A stretch of 64,000 bases of DNA from Elusimicrobiota bacterium. Lineage in GTDB: Bacteria; Elusimicrobiota; Endomicrobiia; Endomicrobiales; Endomicrobiaceae. The translations under genes were made by a program, and so were the position numbers. Under the pieces are notes generated by a model. It made no database searches, was not told where the DNA came from, and was given only the letters and a program-made list of their open reading frames with translations. Numbering within the stretch: the stretch's first letter is position 1; every line of letters starts with the position of its first letter. The stretch is from contig JAISQF010000011.1 of the NCBI GenBank assembly GCA_031274365.1, positions 62,001-126,000 on the forward strand, in the 5' to 3' direction. This document shows positions 38,171 to 46,881 of the stretch, one piece after another.

Positions 38171-38629
38171 TTATTCATTTGCTATTCCCTCTAAATAATT
38201 TATTATTGACGCCGTATCAGACACATTTTCAATCAAAAGCGGTAAAAGCTCTTTAGCTTCTTTTTTTGTTATTTTGCCGTCGGAAATCACCGCCACAAGT
38301 TTTTGAGAAACTTCCATCCTTTTTGACACGACAATTAAAATCTCTCGCACTTCTTTTAATTGAATTTCTTTTGATTTTATCGGCAGGAAATACCCGCCGC
38401 ATTGAGCAGCTATTTTTTGTATTAAGATGTTATTTCTAAAATGTTTTGAGATGATAGGGATGATATAAGCAGGTATATGCGACCCTGTCGCTATTGTGTC
38501 CTGCGGAGTTCTCGGCGGCTCGCCCCACCTATATATATGAGATATTGCATAGCCCGTTATGCTGTGTAAAGTTTCAACAAAGTCCTTTATCTCTTTTGTT
38601 AAAAGTCTAAAGAGCTCATATAACTGCAT
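38171..38629 (-). CDS. Phage regulatory protein candidate
   Basis: SITGYAISHIYRWGEPPRTPQDT, CII/transcriptional activator-like HTH; RBS AAAGGGGG. Confidence 0.55.
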   Translation of the reverse strand: MQLYELFRLLTKEIKDFVETLHSITGYAISHIYRWGEPPRTPQDTIATGSHIPAYIIPIISKHFRNNILIQKIAAQCGGYFLPIKSKEIQLKEVREILIVVSKRMEVSQKLVAVISDGKITKKEAKELLPLLIENVSDTASIINYLEGIANE

Positions 38630-38751
38630 AAAGCCCCCTTTGATAAATAATTGACTTTTTTATCAATAAATATTTATTTTGTTTTTTGAATAAATAAAAT
38701 ATAGTTATGAAAATTTTTTTGATTTGTGCTTTAGTATTTGGTAATATCGGA

Positions 38752-38811
38752 CAAAATAAAAAGCGACGCAAAACCTTTATCTCCCCAGATAATTTATTTC
38801 GCTGCCGCTCT
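38752..38811 (-). terminator. Leader terminator of the early operon
   Basis: AGCGGCAGCGAAATAAATTATCTGGGGAGATAAAGGTTTTGCGTCGCTTTTTATTTTG, imperfect outer stem, perfect inner TTATCT/AGATAA. Confidence 0.5.
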
Positions 38812-38828
38812 TTATTTTTTTGTAGTCG

Positions 38829-38864
38829 GGTCAGAGCAGTGCGTCTATACACGCTGCCCTGACC
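38829..38864 (-). ncRNA. Strong hairpin in the early leader RNA
   Basis: GGUCAGGGCAG-CGU-GUAUAG-ACG-CA-CUGCUCUGACC; 11-bp stem with one G-U on the minus strand. Confidence 0.6.
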
Positions 38865-38989
38865 TATATAACGAGGCCGCTCCACCACGATAAGCCCCGC
38901 TCGTTTTTTATTAGATACTGCTTTAGTTGTTTTGATTAGTTGGTGGAGCATTTTGAAATCCTTTTTCTAAAAAATTAACTGTTTGCTTA

Positions 38990-39018
38990 ATTATATAAAC
39001 AAAAAGATAATTTGTCAA
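38990..39018 (-). promoter_or_regulatory. Perfect-consensus sigma70 early promoter
   Basis: TTGACA-17 bp-TATAAT on the minus strand. Confidence 0.85.
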
Positions 39019-39075
39019 CTGTTATGATTATTTTATTAAGCAGGTTTGTTGTAAAAACAAAAAGAGGGGACAGCT

Positions 39076-39459
39076 ATGAAAAAAGAGACTTTAGAAAAGA
39101 AAATAAGAATAGCTATGTTGGACGCTGGATTAAATCAAAAAAAATTAGCAGAGATTCTCGGAGTAAAGCCACCACAAATTAGTCAGTGGGTTAAAGGTGA
39201 AAGAAATCCCTCAATCACAAGTCTAAAAAAACTTGCTGTCGCCACTAAAAAACCGTTAGGCTTTTTTTTAGATGAAAGTGTTGCGAATATTGTTGGAGAT
39301 AATAACAGCGGAAAAGTCCATCAACAAAATCATATAAATATGTCAGATATAAAAAAGGATGAAAAAATCTTGATATTAGAAAAAGAAAATGCTTATCTTA
39401 AAGGCAAAATAGAAGTGTTAGAAAAAATCGGACGTAACATTAAAAACAAAAAGGAGTAA
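39076..39459 (+). CDS. HTH_3 (XRE) repressor with C-terminal coiled coil
   Basis: LDAGLNQKKLAEILGVKPPQISQWVKGERNPSITSLKKLA; no S24 peptidase domain. Confidence 0.88.
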   Translation: MKKETLEKKIRIAMLDAGLNQKKLAEILGVKPPQISQWVKGERNPSITSLKKLAVATKKPLGFFLDESVANIVGDNNSGKVHQQNHINMSDIKKDEKILILEKENAYLKGKIEVLEKIGRNIKNKKE

Positions 39460-39463
39460 AGAA

Positions 39464-40189
39464 ATGAAAAGATTTTTAGTTGTGTTTTTATCATTAGTTA
39501 TGTTGGTTTGTTTTGTCAGCGTAGGATATACTGCTTCCTATACAATTAAATTTTATGACAATGGGATTGTAGTTAATAGTTTTGCAGATAAAATTTTTAG
39601 TGATGGTAAAGGCTCAAAACATTCCTATACTGTAGAAGCTGACGATTATTCTGAAGCAGTTATTAAGTCAAATAAATTGTTTAATCAATACATTGAAGAA
39701 ATGTTGAGACAAAACCCTGATTTTCAACAACAATTCTATTCGGAAGAGGTTAGTGAGGATCATCTTGAAAAAACGAAGAGCATAACACTGTTTTATAATA
39801 CTCTAATTAGTCTTAACAAAGATTTGAAAGAAACTGCAAATTTTGTGATATCAGTAGACGTTGGAAAAGACACCCCTAATGATTTCGTGTTTGGATATAC
39901 TGCAAAAGATTGGTTATTTATAGATAGTATTATTTTATTTATAGATGGAAATAAAATATTACTACAAACAACTAAAAACCCTGTAAGAAATGTGGGCAAC
40001 GGAATAATACAGGAAATCGTATCTGTATTTCCAACAACACAACAATTGAAATCTATGCTAAATGCAAAAGAGATATTAGTTCGACTATCTGGTGCTAATG
40101 GAAAACCATCCAAAGACTTTATGTTTTCATCACAAAACATTTACAACTTCAAAAAGTTTTACGAAACTTATTTGAAACCAAAAAAATAA
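39464..40189 (+). CDS. Secreted protein, unknown function (lysogenic cargo)
   Basis: Signal peptide MKRFLVVFLSLVMLVCFVSVGYTAS. Confidence 0.7.
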   Translation: MKRFLVVFLSLVMLVCFVSVGYTASYTIKFYDNGIVVNSFADKIFSDGKGSKHSYTVEADDYSEAVIKSNKLFNQYIEEMLRQNPDFQQQFYSEEVSEDHLEKTKSITLFYNTLISLNKDLKETANFVISVDVGKDTPNDFVFGYTAKDWLFIDSIILFIDGNKILLQTTKNPVRNVGNGIIQEIVSVFPTTQQLKSMLNAKEILVRLSGANGKPSKDFMFSSQNIYNFKKFYETYLKPKK

Positions 40190-40208
40190 AGAAATACGAG
40201 GAGGCTGT

Positions 40209-41033
40209 ATGGCGTCAATCCCGCCCAGAGTAGAAGAAAGAATTACAAAAGGTTTGCAGAAGTTTCAAAAAGTATTAAAAGCCGCTAAAGACAAAGATTT
40301 GAATGAGAGCGATACCGTCGTTATTATCGCCGATATGCTGGCTGATATTTTCGGTTATGACAAGTATTCCGAAGTGACGAGTGAGCTTGCTATAAAAGGC
40401 ACTTTCTGCGATTTAGCAATTAAAGTTGAGGATAAATTTCAGTTTATTATTGAATGTAAATCTATAGGCACGGACTTAAAAGAACATCATCTAAAGCAGG
40501 CCGTTGACTATGGCGCAAATAAAGGCATTTCTTGGGTCGCTTTGACCAACGGCGCACTCTGGGAGGTTCACAAGATAAGATTTGAGCAGCCCATAAGCAC
40601 AGAGCTTGTCTGCGCTTTTGACATCTTTACTTTGTCATACAAAAAGAAAGACGACATTGAGAAATTATTTGTCTTATGCAAAGAGGGATTGTCAAAAGAC
40701 CATAGAGAAGAATTTTATGAAAAAGTGCAACTGTTAAATAAATATATGCTCGGAGCTTTTATTTTACAGGAGCCGGTTTTGTCAACAATACGACGAGAAT
40801 TAAAAAAATACGCCGTAGGATTAAAAGTAGAAAACGAAGACATTGACCGCATATTGCGGGACGAAGTTTTGAGGAGAGAACTTTTAGAGGGAGAAAACGC
40901 CGAAAAGTCTTTATCAAAAATTAAGAAATATTATCAAAAAATAAACAAACAATCGGCTGATAAGAAAAAAGAAACTGCTCCCGTTGAAGAGACGCCCGAA
41001 CAGCCAAACAATCCCGACACATTAGGCAATTGA
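40209..41033 (+). CDS. Stand-alone HsdR N-terminal-domain-like PD-(D/E)XK nuclease
   Basis: YSEVTSELAIKGTFCDLAIKVEDKFQFIIECKSIGTDLKEHHLKQAVDYGANKGISWVALTNG. Confidence 0.75.
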   Translation: MASIPPRVEERITKGLQKFQKVLKAAKDKDLNESDTVVIIADMLADIFGYDKYSEVTSELAIKGTFCDLAIKVEDKFQFIIECKSIGTDLKEHHLKQAVDYGANKGISWVALTNGALWEVHKIRFEQPISTELVCAFDIFTLSYKKKDDIEKLFVLCKEGLSKDHREEFYEKVQLLNKYMLGAFILQEPVLSTIRRELKKYAVGLKVENEDIDRILRDEVLRRELLEGENAEKSLSKIKKYYQKINKQSADKKKETAPVEETPEQPNNPDTLGN

Positions 41034-41060
41034 AATGTCTGAAATGATAAATTTTTTATT

Positions 41061-42209
41061 ATGCCGCATATAAAAAAAAGAGGTAATATTTATCACGTTT
41101 TTTGGTATGAAAAAAGAAAAGATATTGCAGGCTCTAACTCTAAAAAGAAAGGTAAAAAAAAGAAAGGTAAAAAAAAGAAAGGCATACATCGCTCCCGTGC
41201 AATAAGCCCGCTTTATCAAGTGGCTAAAGAATGGGCTGCTAATAAAGCCGCTCAACTTTATGCTAAAAAAAACGATATGCTTGTTCAAAATTACTCCTTT
41301 TTAGATTTTTGCGACGAGTATATAAAAAACTATAGCAAGGAATTCAAGCGGGAGCGGAGCGTCTTAAGAGATTTACTGACGATTAAAATTTTTAAGCGAG
41401 TTTGCCCGGAGGTCGAATATGTCCACGATTTTACTGATAGGCCTTTGGCGCTTTATAAAGTCCGCAGAGAAAAAGAAGGAGTATCAGAATCAAGTATAAA
41501 CAGAGAAGTCGGGACTTTGAAAAATATGCAGCTTTATGCTTTTAATGAGCATTTACACGATAAAAATTATTCTCCTTTAACCTCAAAACTTGACACCCCA
41601 GAACTTAATGAATATATACCAGACAATAAAACTTTACAGCTTTTTTTTTCTGATTTACAAGAGCCATATAAAACCGCTTGCGTTTTGAGCTTATATCTTG
41701 GCTTTAGACGCGGCGAGGCGACGCATTCCGAACTGATAGATTATAATTTTGATGAAAATTATATCAACATCACAGATAAACCTCATCTTAATTGGTCTCC
41801 CAAAACTAAAACTTCTAAAAGACGCGTCCCACTTCATCCAGAAATAAAAGAATATTTATTTTTAAGATACGAAAAAGCCAAAAAAGTAGGCTCTCAATTT
41901 ATTTGTTTTTTTGACGATGACGGACGAGCTTTAGACGAAGATGTCTTATCATCAATGATAACTAAAATAAGAAAAAAGAAAAAACTCCCAAAAGTTTTTA
42001 ACTTCCGTTGTCTGCGCCGTAAATTCGTAACGCAGTCCACACTCTCAAGCGGCGATTTAACAAACATTAGTTTAATAGTAGGCCATTCAACAATTAAAAC
42101 TACTCAAAAATCTTACTTCAAACCAACAATGGATGATAAGCTCAAATCAATCTCAACTCTACACTATCCCGGAGTTTCAATTTTTGAATCAAAGAAAAAA
42201 AAGAAATAA
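41061..42209 (+). CDS. Tyrosine site-specific integrase
   Basis: LGFRRGEATHSELIDYN; FNFRCLRRKFVTQSTLSSGDLTNISLIVGHSTIKTTQKSYFKP (R...HxxR-like...GH...Y). Confidence 0.9.
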   Translation: MPHIKKRGNIYHVFWYEKRKDIAGSNSKKKGKKKKGKKKKGIHRSRAISPLYQVAKEWAANKAAQLYAKKNDMLVQNYSFLDFCDEYIKNYSKEFKRERSVLRDLLTIKIFKRVCPEVEYVHDFTDRPLALYKVRREKEGVSESSINREVGTLKNMQLYAFNEHLHDKNYSPLTSKLDTPELNEYIPDNKTLQLFFSDLQEPYKTACVLSLYLGFRRGEATHSELIDYNFDENYINITDKPHLNWSPKTKTSKRRVPLHPEIKEYLFLRYEKAKKVGSQFICFFDDDGRALDEDVLSSMITKIRKKKKLPKVFNFRCLRRKFVTQSTLSSGDLTNISLIVGHSTIKTTQKSYFKPTMDDKLKSISTLHYPGVSIFESKKKKK

Positions 42210-42311
42210 ATCAATATTTATTTTGCGATTATTTTGCTAACGAGTGATGTTATTTTGTGGCATTTTGTGATACTTTCAGATACATCTTGTTTATAGGTGT
42301 TTTCCGACGAG

Positions 42312-42345
42312 AAAAATAAAAAATCCCCGTCTTACGACGAGGATT
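42312..42345 (-). terminator. Terminator downstream of tRNA-Arg
   Basis: AATCCTCGTC-GTAA-GACGGGGATT-TTTTATTTTT on the minus strand. Confidence 0.8.
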
Positions 42346-42362
42346 GAATTTCATATATGGCT

Positions 42363-42436
42363 CGCCCCGAAGAGGAGTTGAACCTCCAACCTTATCCTTA
42401 GGACGGATCTGCTCTATCCAATTGAGCTATCGGGGC
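42363..42436 (-). tRNA. tRNA-Arg (anticodon CCT), probable attB/attR
   Basis: GCCCCGATAGCTCAATTGGATAGAGCAGATCCGTCCTAAGGATAAGGTTGGAGGTTCAACTCCTCTTCGGGGCG folds as a cloverleaf. Confidence 0.93.
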
Positions 42437-42495
42437 AACAATTATATATTGTAAAATTTTAATTCAAATTAAAATAGAAACAAAAAATATTTGAT

Positions 42496-43026
42496 TTAAT
42501 ATTTGATGATGGAAAAAATTTCCAAATCTTTATTTTTAATTCCATCTTTTGCGCGCAAAGCTTCAAGAGTTATTACAAAAGCTGCGGCAACAGGAATTCC
42601 TTTAAGTTTTTCAATCAATTCAGTTGCGGCATTGATAGTCCCGCCCGTCGCTAAAAGATCGTCTATAATCAAAACTCTGTCGCCGGGGTTTATGGCGTCT
42701 TTATGCATCTCGACAACGGCGGAACCATATTCTAATTTATAAGCCGCTTCGACTTTTTCCGCGGGGAGTTTGCCTTTTTTTCTTATAGGCGCAAAAGGAA
42801 TATTCATTTTTACAGCCAAGGGCATAGCAAATAAAAATCCGCGCGATTCTACTCCGGCAATCGTGTCGATTTTTTTATCCTTAAACTTATCCGCAAAACA
42901 ATCTATTATTTCGTCAAAAAGAGCTATGTTTTTTAATACCGGAGTAATATCTCTAAAAATAATTCCTTTTACCGGAAAATCGTTAATGCTTCTTATGGCG
43001 CTAAAAAGTTTGTCTTGTAAATCCAT
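42496..43026 (-). CDS. apt: Adenine phosphoribosyltransferase
   Basis: FPVKGIIFRDITPVL; VLIIDDLLATGGTINAA PRPP motif. Confidence 0.95.
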   Translation of the reverse strand: MDLQDKLFSAIRSINDFPVKGIIFRDITPVLKNIALFDEIIDCFADKFKDKKIDTIAGVESRGFLFAMPLAVKMNIPFAPIRKKGKLPAEKVEAAYKLEYGSAVVEMHKDAINPGDRVLIIDDLLATGGTINAATELIEKLKGIPVAAAFVITLEALRAKDGIKNKDLEIFSIIKY

Positions 43027-43091
43027 TTTTTTCTCCTGTGATTAAATTTTTTTGCGGCAAAATATAATTATTAAAATGAAATTATAAAATC

Positions 43092-43520
43092 CTATTTACC
43101 CAACACTTTATTGACGAATACCGATATTCTTTTTCCGTCGGCCTGACCGTTTACGGCGGCTCGCGCAGCTTTCATTACGGCGCCAAAACTTTTATCCTCG
43201 CATTCATCGACGGCTTTTTTTATTTTTGACAGCAGCTCTTCGTCTGAAAGTTCAGCCGGCAAATATTTCTCTATCGTTTTTATTTCGGCGTTTTCTTTAT
43301 CGATTAAATCCTGTCTGCCGCCTTTTTGAAAACTTTCAATCGACTCTTTTCTTTTTTTTATTTCGCTTCTTAAAACTTTTAGGATTTCATCGTCTGTGAT
43401 TTCAATATTTTTCATTTCACGAATATTTATCTCGTTAAGAATCGCTCTGATAACGTTCATATTAACCATATCTTTAGCTTTCATATAAGTTTTCAAATCT
43501 TCTCTAAGTTTTTTAATCAT
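43092..43520 (-). CDS. GatB/YqeY domain protein
   Basis: LREDLKTYMKAKDMVNMNVIRAILNEI...LPAELSDEEL...FGAVMKAA. Confidence 0.92.
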   Translation of the reverse strand: MIKKLREDLKTYMKAKDMVNMNVIRAILNEINIREMKNIEITDDEILKVLRSEIKKRKESIESFQKGGRQDLIDKENAEIKTIEKYLPAELSDEELLSKIKKAVDECEDKSFGAVMKAARAAVNGQADGKRISVFVNKVLGK

Positions 43521-43567
43521 TTTTTTCTCCTTTATTACGGGTGTTTTTAATTATGCTGTTAAGAAAT

Positions 43568-44008
43568 TCACCTTTCAATATTGATTGTATCATTTATTTT
43601 TATTCCTAATTCTTTAACTCGACCAGCTTTTAATTCAATTACAATATCAACATCCGAAGGCGAATAATATTTTTTTAATTTAGAATCGGGAGTTTTCTTT
43701 TCAGGCTGAACATTTTCAACAGAACCTATGATTTTTCCGTCGGAAATCCATAAAATATCAATTGGAAAATACATATCTTTCATCCAGAAAACAAGCTGTC
43801 TGTTTTTTTCAAAGAAAAAAATCATACCGTCTTTTGGAATAAAAAGCCTGTCTCCCAAACCTTTTCTTGTCGCCATATAACTTTTAGCTGCGACAAGCTC
43901 CAAAGTTTTACCGCCAATCAATACGCGGACAATATCATTATCATCATAACTATAAAATAAAGAACTTACTATTCTCGACATAGAATAATCTGAAAACATA
44001 AAAATCAC
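43568..44008 (-). CDS. DUF192 protein
   Basis: TRKGLGDRLFIPKDGMIFFFEKNRQLVFWMKDMYFPIDILWISDGKIIG. Confidence 0.85.
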   Translation of the reverse strand: MIFMFSDYSMSRIVSSLFYSYDDNDIVRVLIGGKTLELVAAKSYMATRKGLGDRLFIPKDGMIFFFEKNRQLVFWMKDMYFPIDILWISDGKIIGSVENVQPEKKTPDSKLKKYYSPSDVDIVIELKAGRVKELGIKINDTINIER

Positions 44009-44059
44009 AAAAATTAATAATACAAAAAACTCTTTTTTTAGATTAAAAATTTTTATTTT

Positions 44060-45883
44060 CTACTCCTCATTTTCATCTCTTGACGCGCGTTTCCTTGTCA
44101 AATGATTCAAAACTTTTTTTCTAAGTCTTATCGCCACAGGCGTAATTTCCACCAATTCGTCCGGAGCGATGTATTCAACGGCTTGCTCTAAAGTCATAAT
44201 TTTAGGAGGCGTTAGCATGGGCGCGTCGTCGGAACTTTTACTTCTCATATTTGTCAATTTTTTTAATTTACAGGGATTTACAACAAGATCATTTTCTCTT
44301 GAATTTTGTCCAACAATCATTCCTTCATAAACTTCTTGGCCGGCTTCCACAAATAATTGTCCGCTGATTTGAAGATTATCCAAAGCGTAAGCCGTCGTTT
44401 TTCCATATTCTTTTGCTATGAAAACTCCGTTATTTCTCAAAGGAGCAATATTTACTTTCGGCATATAATCATAAAAACTATGATGCATAATTCCTTTTCC
44501 GCGCGTATTTGTTAAAAATTCACTTTTGAATCCAATCAGCGCCCGCGAAGGAATAATATATTCAATCCTTAACCTGTCGCTTCCTTCCTGAACCATATTT
44601 TCCATTTTTGCAGCTCTTTTTCCGAGCATTTCAAAAACAACTCCCTGATATTGATTTTCAATATCGAGAGTCAAATATTCCATAGGCTCGCAGAGACCTC
44701 CGTTTTTTTCTTTATAAATTACTTCGGGCGAAGAAACGGATAATTCAAATCCTTCTCGTCTCATATTTTCTATTAAAATAGTTAGATGTAATTCCCCTCT
44801 TCCCGACACCTTAAATCTTCCCTCGGCATCAATAATTTCAAGTTTAAGACCGACATTTGTTTGAGCTTCTTTTTCAAGACGGGCTTTGAGATGACGGCTT
44901 GTGAGAAATTTTCCCTCGCGCCCCGCAAAAGGAGAATCGTTTATGAGAAAATCCATCGAGACTATCGGCTCGTCAATTGATAAAGGCTCTAAAGGTAAAA
45001 TATTGTCCGATAGACATAATGTGTCGCCGACTTCAACATTTTCAAGACCCGCTATTGAAACAATATCGCCGGCTTGAGCGGCGTCAACTTCTTGTTTTCC
45101 AAGTCCTAAAAATTTATCTATTCTGACGGCTTTTGCCGTTTTTGTCCGGCCTTGATTTACCAAAACTACGGATTGTCCTTTTTTTATCGTTCCGTTTGAA
45201 ATTCTTCCTATTCCGACTTGTCCGATAAAATTATTGTAATCGAGCATTGTTATCTGCATTTGAAGCGGTTTATCAACATCCGCATTCGGAGGAGGAACGG
45301 AGGAAAGAATTGTCGTAAAAACGGCTTCGATATCTTTTGCTTTTTCTTTCATTTCTAAACACGCCCAGCCCTCGCGGCCTGATGCATAAATAATCGGAAA
45401 ATCAAGTTGAGCGTCGCTTGCGCCTAATTTGACAAATAAATCAAAAACTTCGTCTATTACCGCGCTTGGCCTGATATTTGGTCTATCCATTTTATTGATT
45501 ATGACTATCGGTTTTAATCCCAGAGCCAAAGCTTTTCGCAAAACAAAACGCGTCTGCGGCATAGGTCCTTCGACTGCGTCCACCATCAAAATTGCCCCGT
45601 CCACCATTTTGAGAACTCTCTCAACTTCGCTTCCAAAATCGGCATGCCCCGGAGTATCCACTATATTTATAACATTGCCTTTATAATTAACAGAAGCGCA
45701 TTTTGATAAAATAGTTATTCCCCTCTCTCTTTCGAGAGGATTGGAATCTAAAACCATATCTTGAGCTTCGTCAATTTTAACGTCAAATTGTCCCGAAAAT
45801 TTTAGAAGCGAATCCACAATAGTTGTTTTGCCATGGTCCACGTGAGCAATAATAGCCACATTTCTTATCTCATCTCTTTTCAT
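44060..45883 (-). CDS. typA: Translational GTPase TypA/BipA
   Basis: RNVAIIAHVDHGKTTIVDSLL...RERGITILSKCASV...LIGFKSEFLTNTRGKGIM. Confidence 0.97.
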   Translation of the reverse strand: MKRDEIRNVAIIAHVDHGKTTIVDSLLKFSGQFDVKIDEAQDMVLDSNPLERERGITILSKCASVNYKGNVINIVDTPGHADFGSEVERVLKMVDGAILMVDAVEGPMPQTRFVLRKALALGLKPIVIINKMDRPNIRPSAVIDEVFDLFVKLGASDAQLDFPIIYASGREGWACLEMKEKAKDIEAVFTTILSSVPPPNADVDKPLQMQITMLDYNNFIGQVGIGRISNGTIKKGQSVVLVNQGRTKTAKAVRIDKFLGLGKQEVDAAQAGDIVSIAGLENVEVGDTLCLSDNILPLEPLSIDEPIVSMDFLINDSPFAGREGKFLTSRHLKARLEKEAQTNVGLKLEIIDAEGRFKVSGRGELHLTILIENMRREGFELSVSSPEVIYKEKNGGLCEPMEYLTLDIENQYQGVVFEMLGKRAAKMENMVQEGSDRLRIEYIIPSRALIGFKSEFLTNTRGKGIMHHSFYDYMPKVNIAPLRNNGVFIAKEYGKTTAYALDNLQISGQLFVEAGQEVYEGMIVGQNSRENDLVVNPCKLKKLTNMRSKSSDDAPMLTPPKIMTLEQAVEYIAPDELVEITPVAIRLRKKVLNHLTRKRASRDENEE

Positions 45884-45951
45884 TTTTTATTAGAACGCTC
45901 CATTTTTTCGAAATTAAATTTTTTGACAGCTTAATTTTTTATAAAAGATTA

Positions 45952-46854
45952 TTACGCATATCTCGACGCTTTTGGTCTTGTTTTCCATTTTTTGTGAAAC
46001 CATAACCATTGTTCCGGATATTTGCCGACAACTTCTTCCAATTGCTGAGAATAAATAGTGTTGATAGTTTTGACATCGTCAAGAACATCTCCGCTGTGAG
46101 GCAAAGGAATTTCTTTAAGTTCAATTTCCATACTGCCGTCTTCTTTATGCACGCCAAATGCCGTAAAAAGCGGACATTCCGCTCTTAAAGCAAAAACCGC
46201 TCCGCCGCGAGGCATAGAACAAAGTCTTCCAAAAAACGGAACGTAAACTCCGTTTTTACTTTCATTTTGATCCGCAAGCAAAGCTACAAAATGATTTTGT
46301 TTTAAGACTTTCAAAACTTTTCTTGCCGCATATTTATCGTCTCTTGAAATTATATCGTAACCTTTTTTAGTTCTCATTTCATTCATCACTTTATCAATAT
46401 GATGATTGGATTGTTTAGCCACTATTACGGATAAAGGATACCTTTTGGCGAGAGAAAGAGCGGTCAATTCCCAATTTCCAAAATGCGCCGACATTATTAC
46501 CGCGCCCTTGCCTTTTTTGAAAGTTTCTGCGAGAACACTTTCGTCAACTTTCATCATATCTTTTATTTTTTCGTCCGACATTGCGGGTATAAAAACGAGA
46601 GTGGTCATTGTTCTTGCCAAATTTTTATGCATAGCTTTTATTATGGATTTAATTTCTTTTTTTGTTTTTTGCGGAAAAGAAAGAGAGAGAGCCTCTATGA
46701 CATATTTTCTTCTTATGGGGATGAAATAATAAACAAAAACGGCAAGAATCTCGCCTATTTTTATAGCAAGCGACATAGGAAAGAGACGTATAAAAGACAT
46801 TAACATTTTTATTCCGTAATATTCTATGAAGTCTTGGATTTTACCTCTTGTCAT
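45952..46854 (-). CDS. Lipid A biosynthesis acyltransferase (LpxL/HtrB family)
   Basis: SAHFGNWELTALSLAKRYPLSVIV; GKYPEQWLWFHKKWKTRP. Confidence 0.9.
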   Translation of the reverse strand: MTRGKIQDFIEYYGIKMLMSFIRLFPMSLAIKIGEILAVFVYYFIPIRRKYVIEALSLSFPQKTKKEIKSIIKAMHKNLARTMTTLVFIPAMSDEKIKDMMKVDESVLAETFKKGKGAVIMSAHFGNWELTALSLAKRYPLSVIVAKQSNHHIDKVMNEMRTKKGYDIISRDDKYAARKVLKVLKQNHFVALLADQNESKNGVYVPFFGRLCSMPRGGAVFALRAECPLFTAFGVHKEDGSMEIELKEIPLPHSGDVLDDVKTINTIYSQQLEEVVGKYPEQWLWFHKKWKTRPKASRYA

Positions 46855-46881
46855 ATTGTCCTCTGTTTTGCGCTTTTGATT

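Larger units (their letters stand above)
1..42362. mobile_element. Temperate siphovirus-type prophage (left end outside window), integrated next to tRNA-Arg
   Basis: Contiguous terminase, portal, capsid, tail, lysis, recombination, replication and repressor modules, with a tyrosine integrase ending 154 bp from the 3' end of a tRNA; host housekeeping genes begin beyond the tRNA. No attL copy of the tRNA 3' end seen in the first 1.2 kb. Confidence 0.93.

Noticed and set aside
38829-38864. Possible tRNA or tRNA remnant
   Set aside because: Hairpin only; no T-arm GGTTCRANYCC or acceptor stem.
38616-38951. 111-aa ORF with an AAGGA start region as first early gene
   Set aside because: Runs through the hairpin and terminator-like structure, and its C-terminus is encoded by AT-rich intergenic DNA; more likely leader RNA, though a short leader peptide is not excluded.
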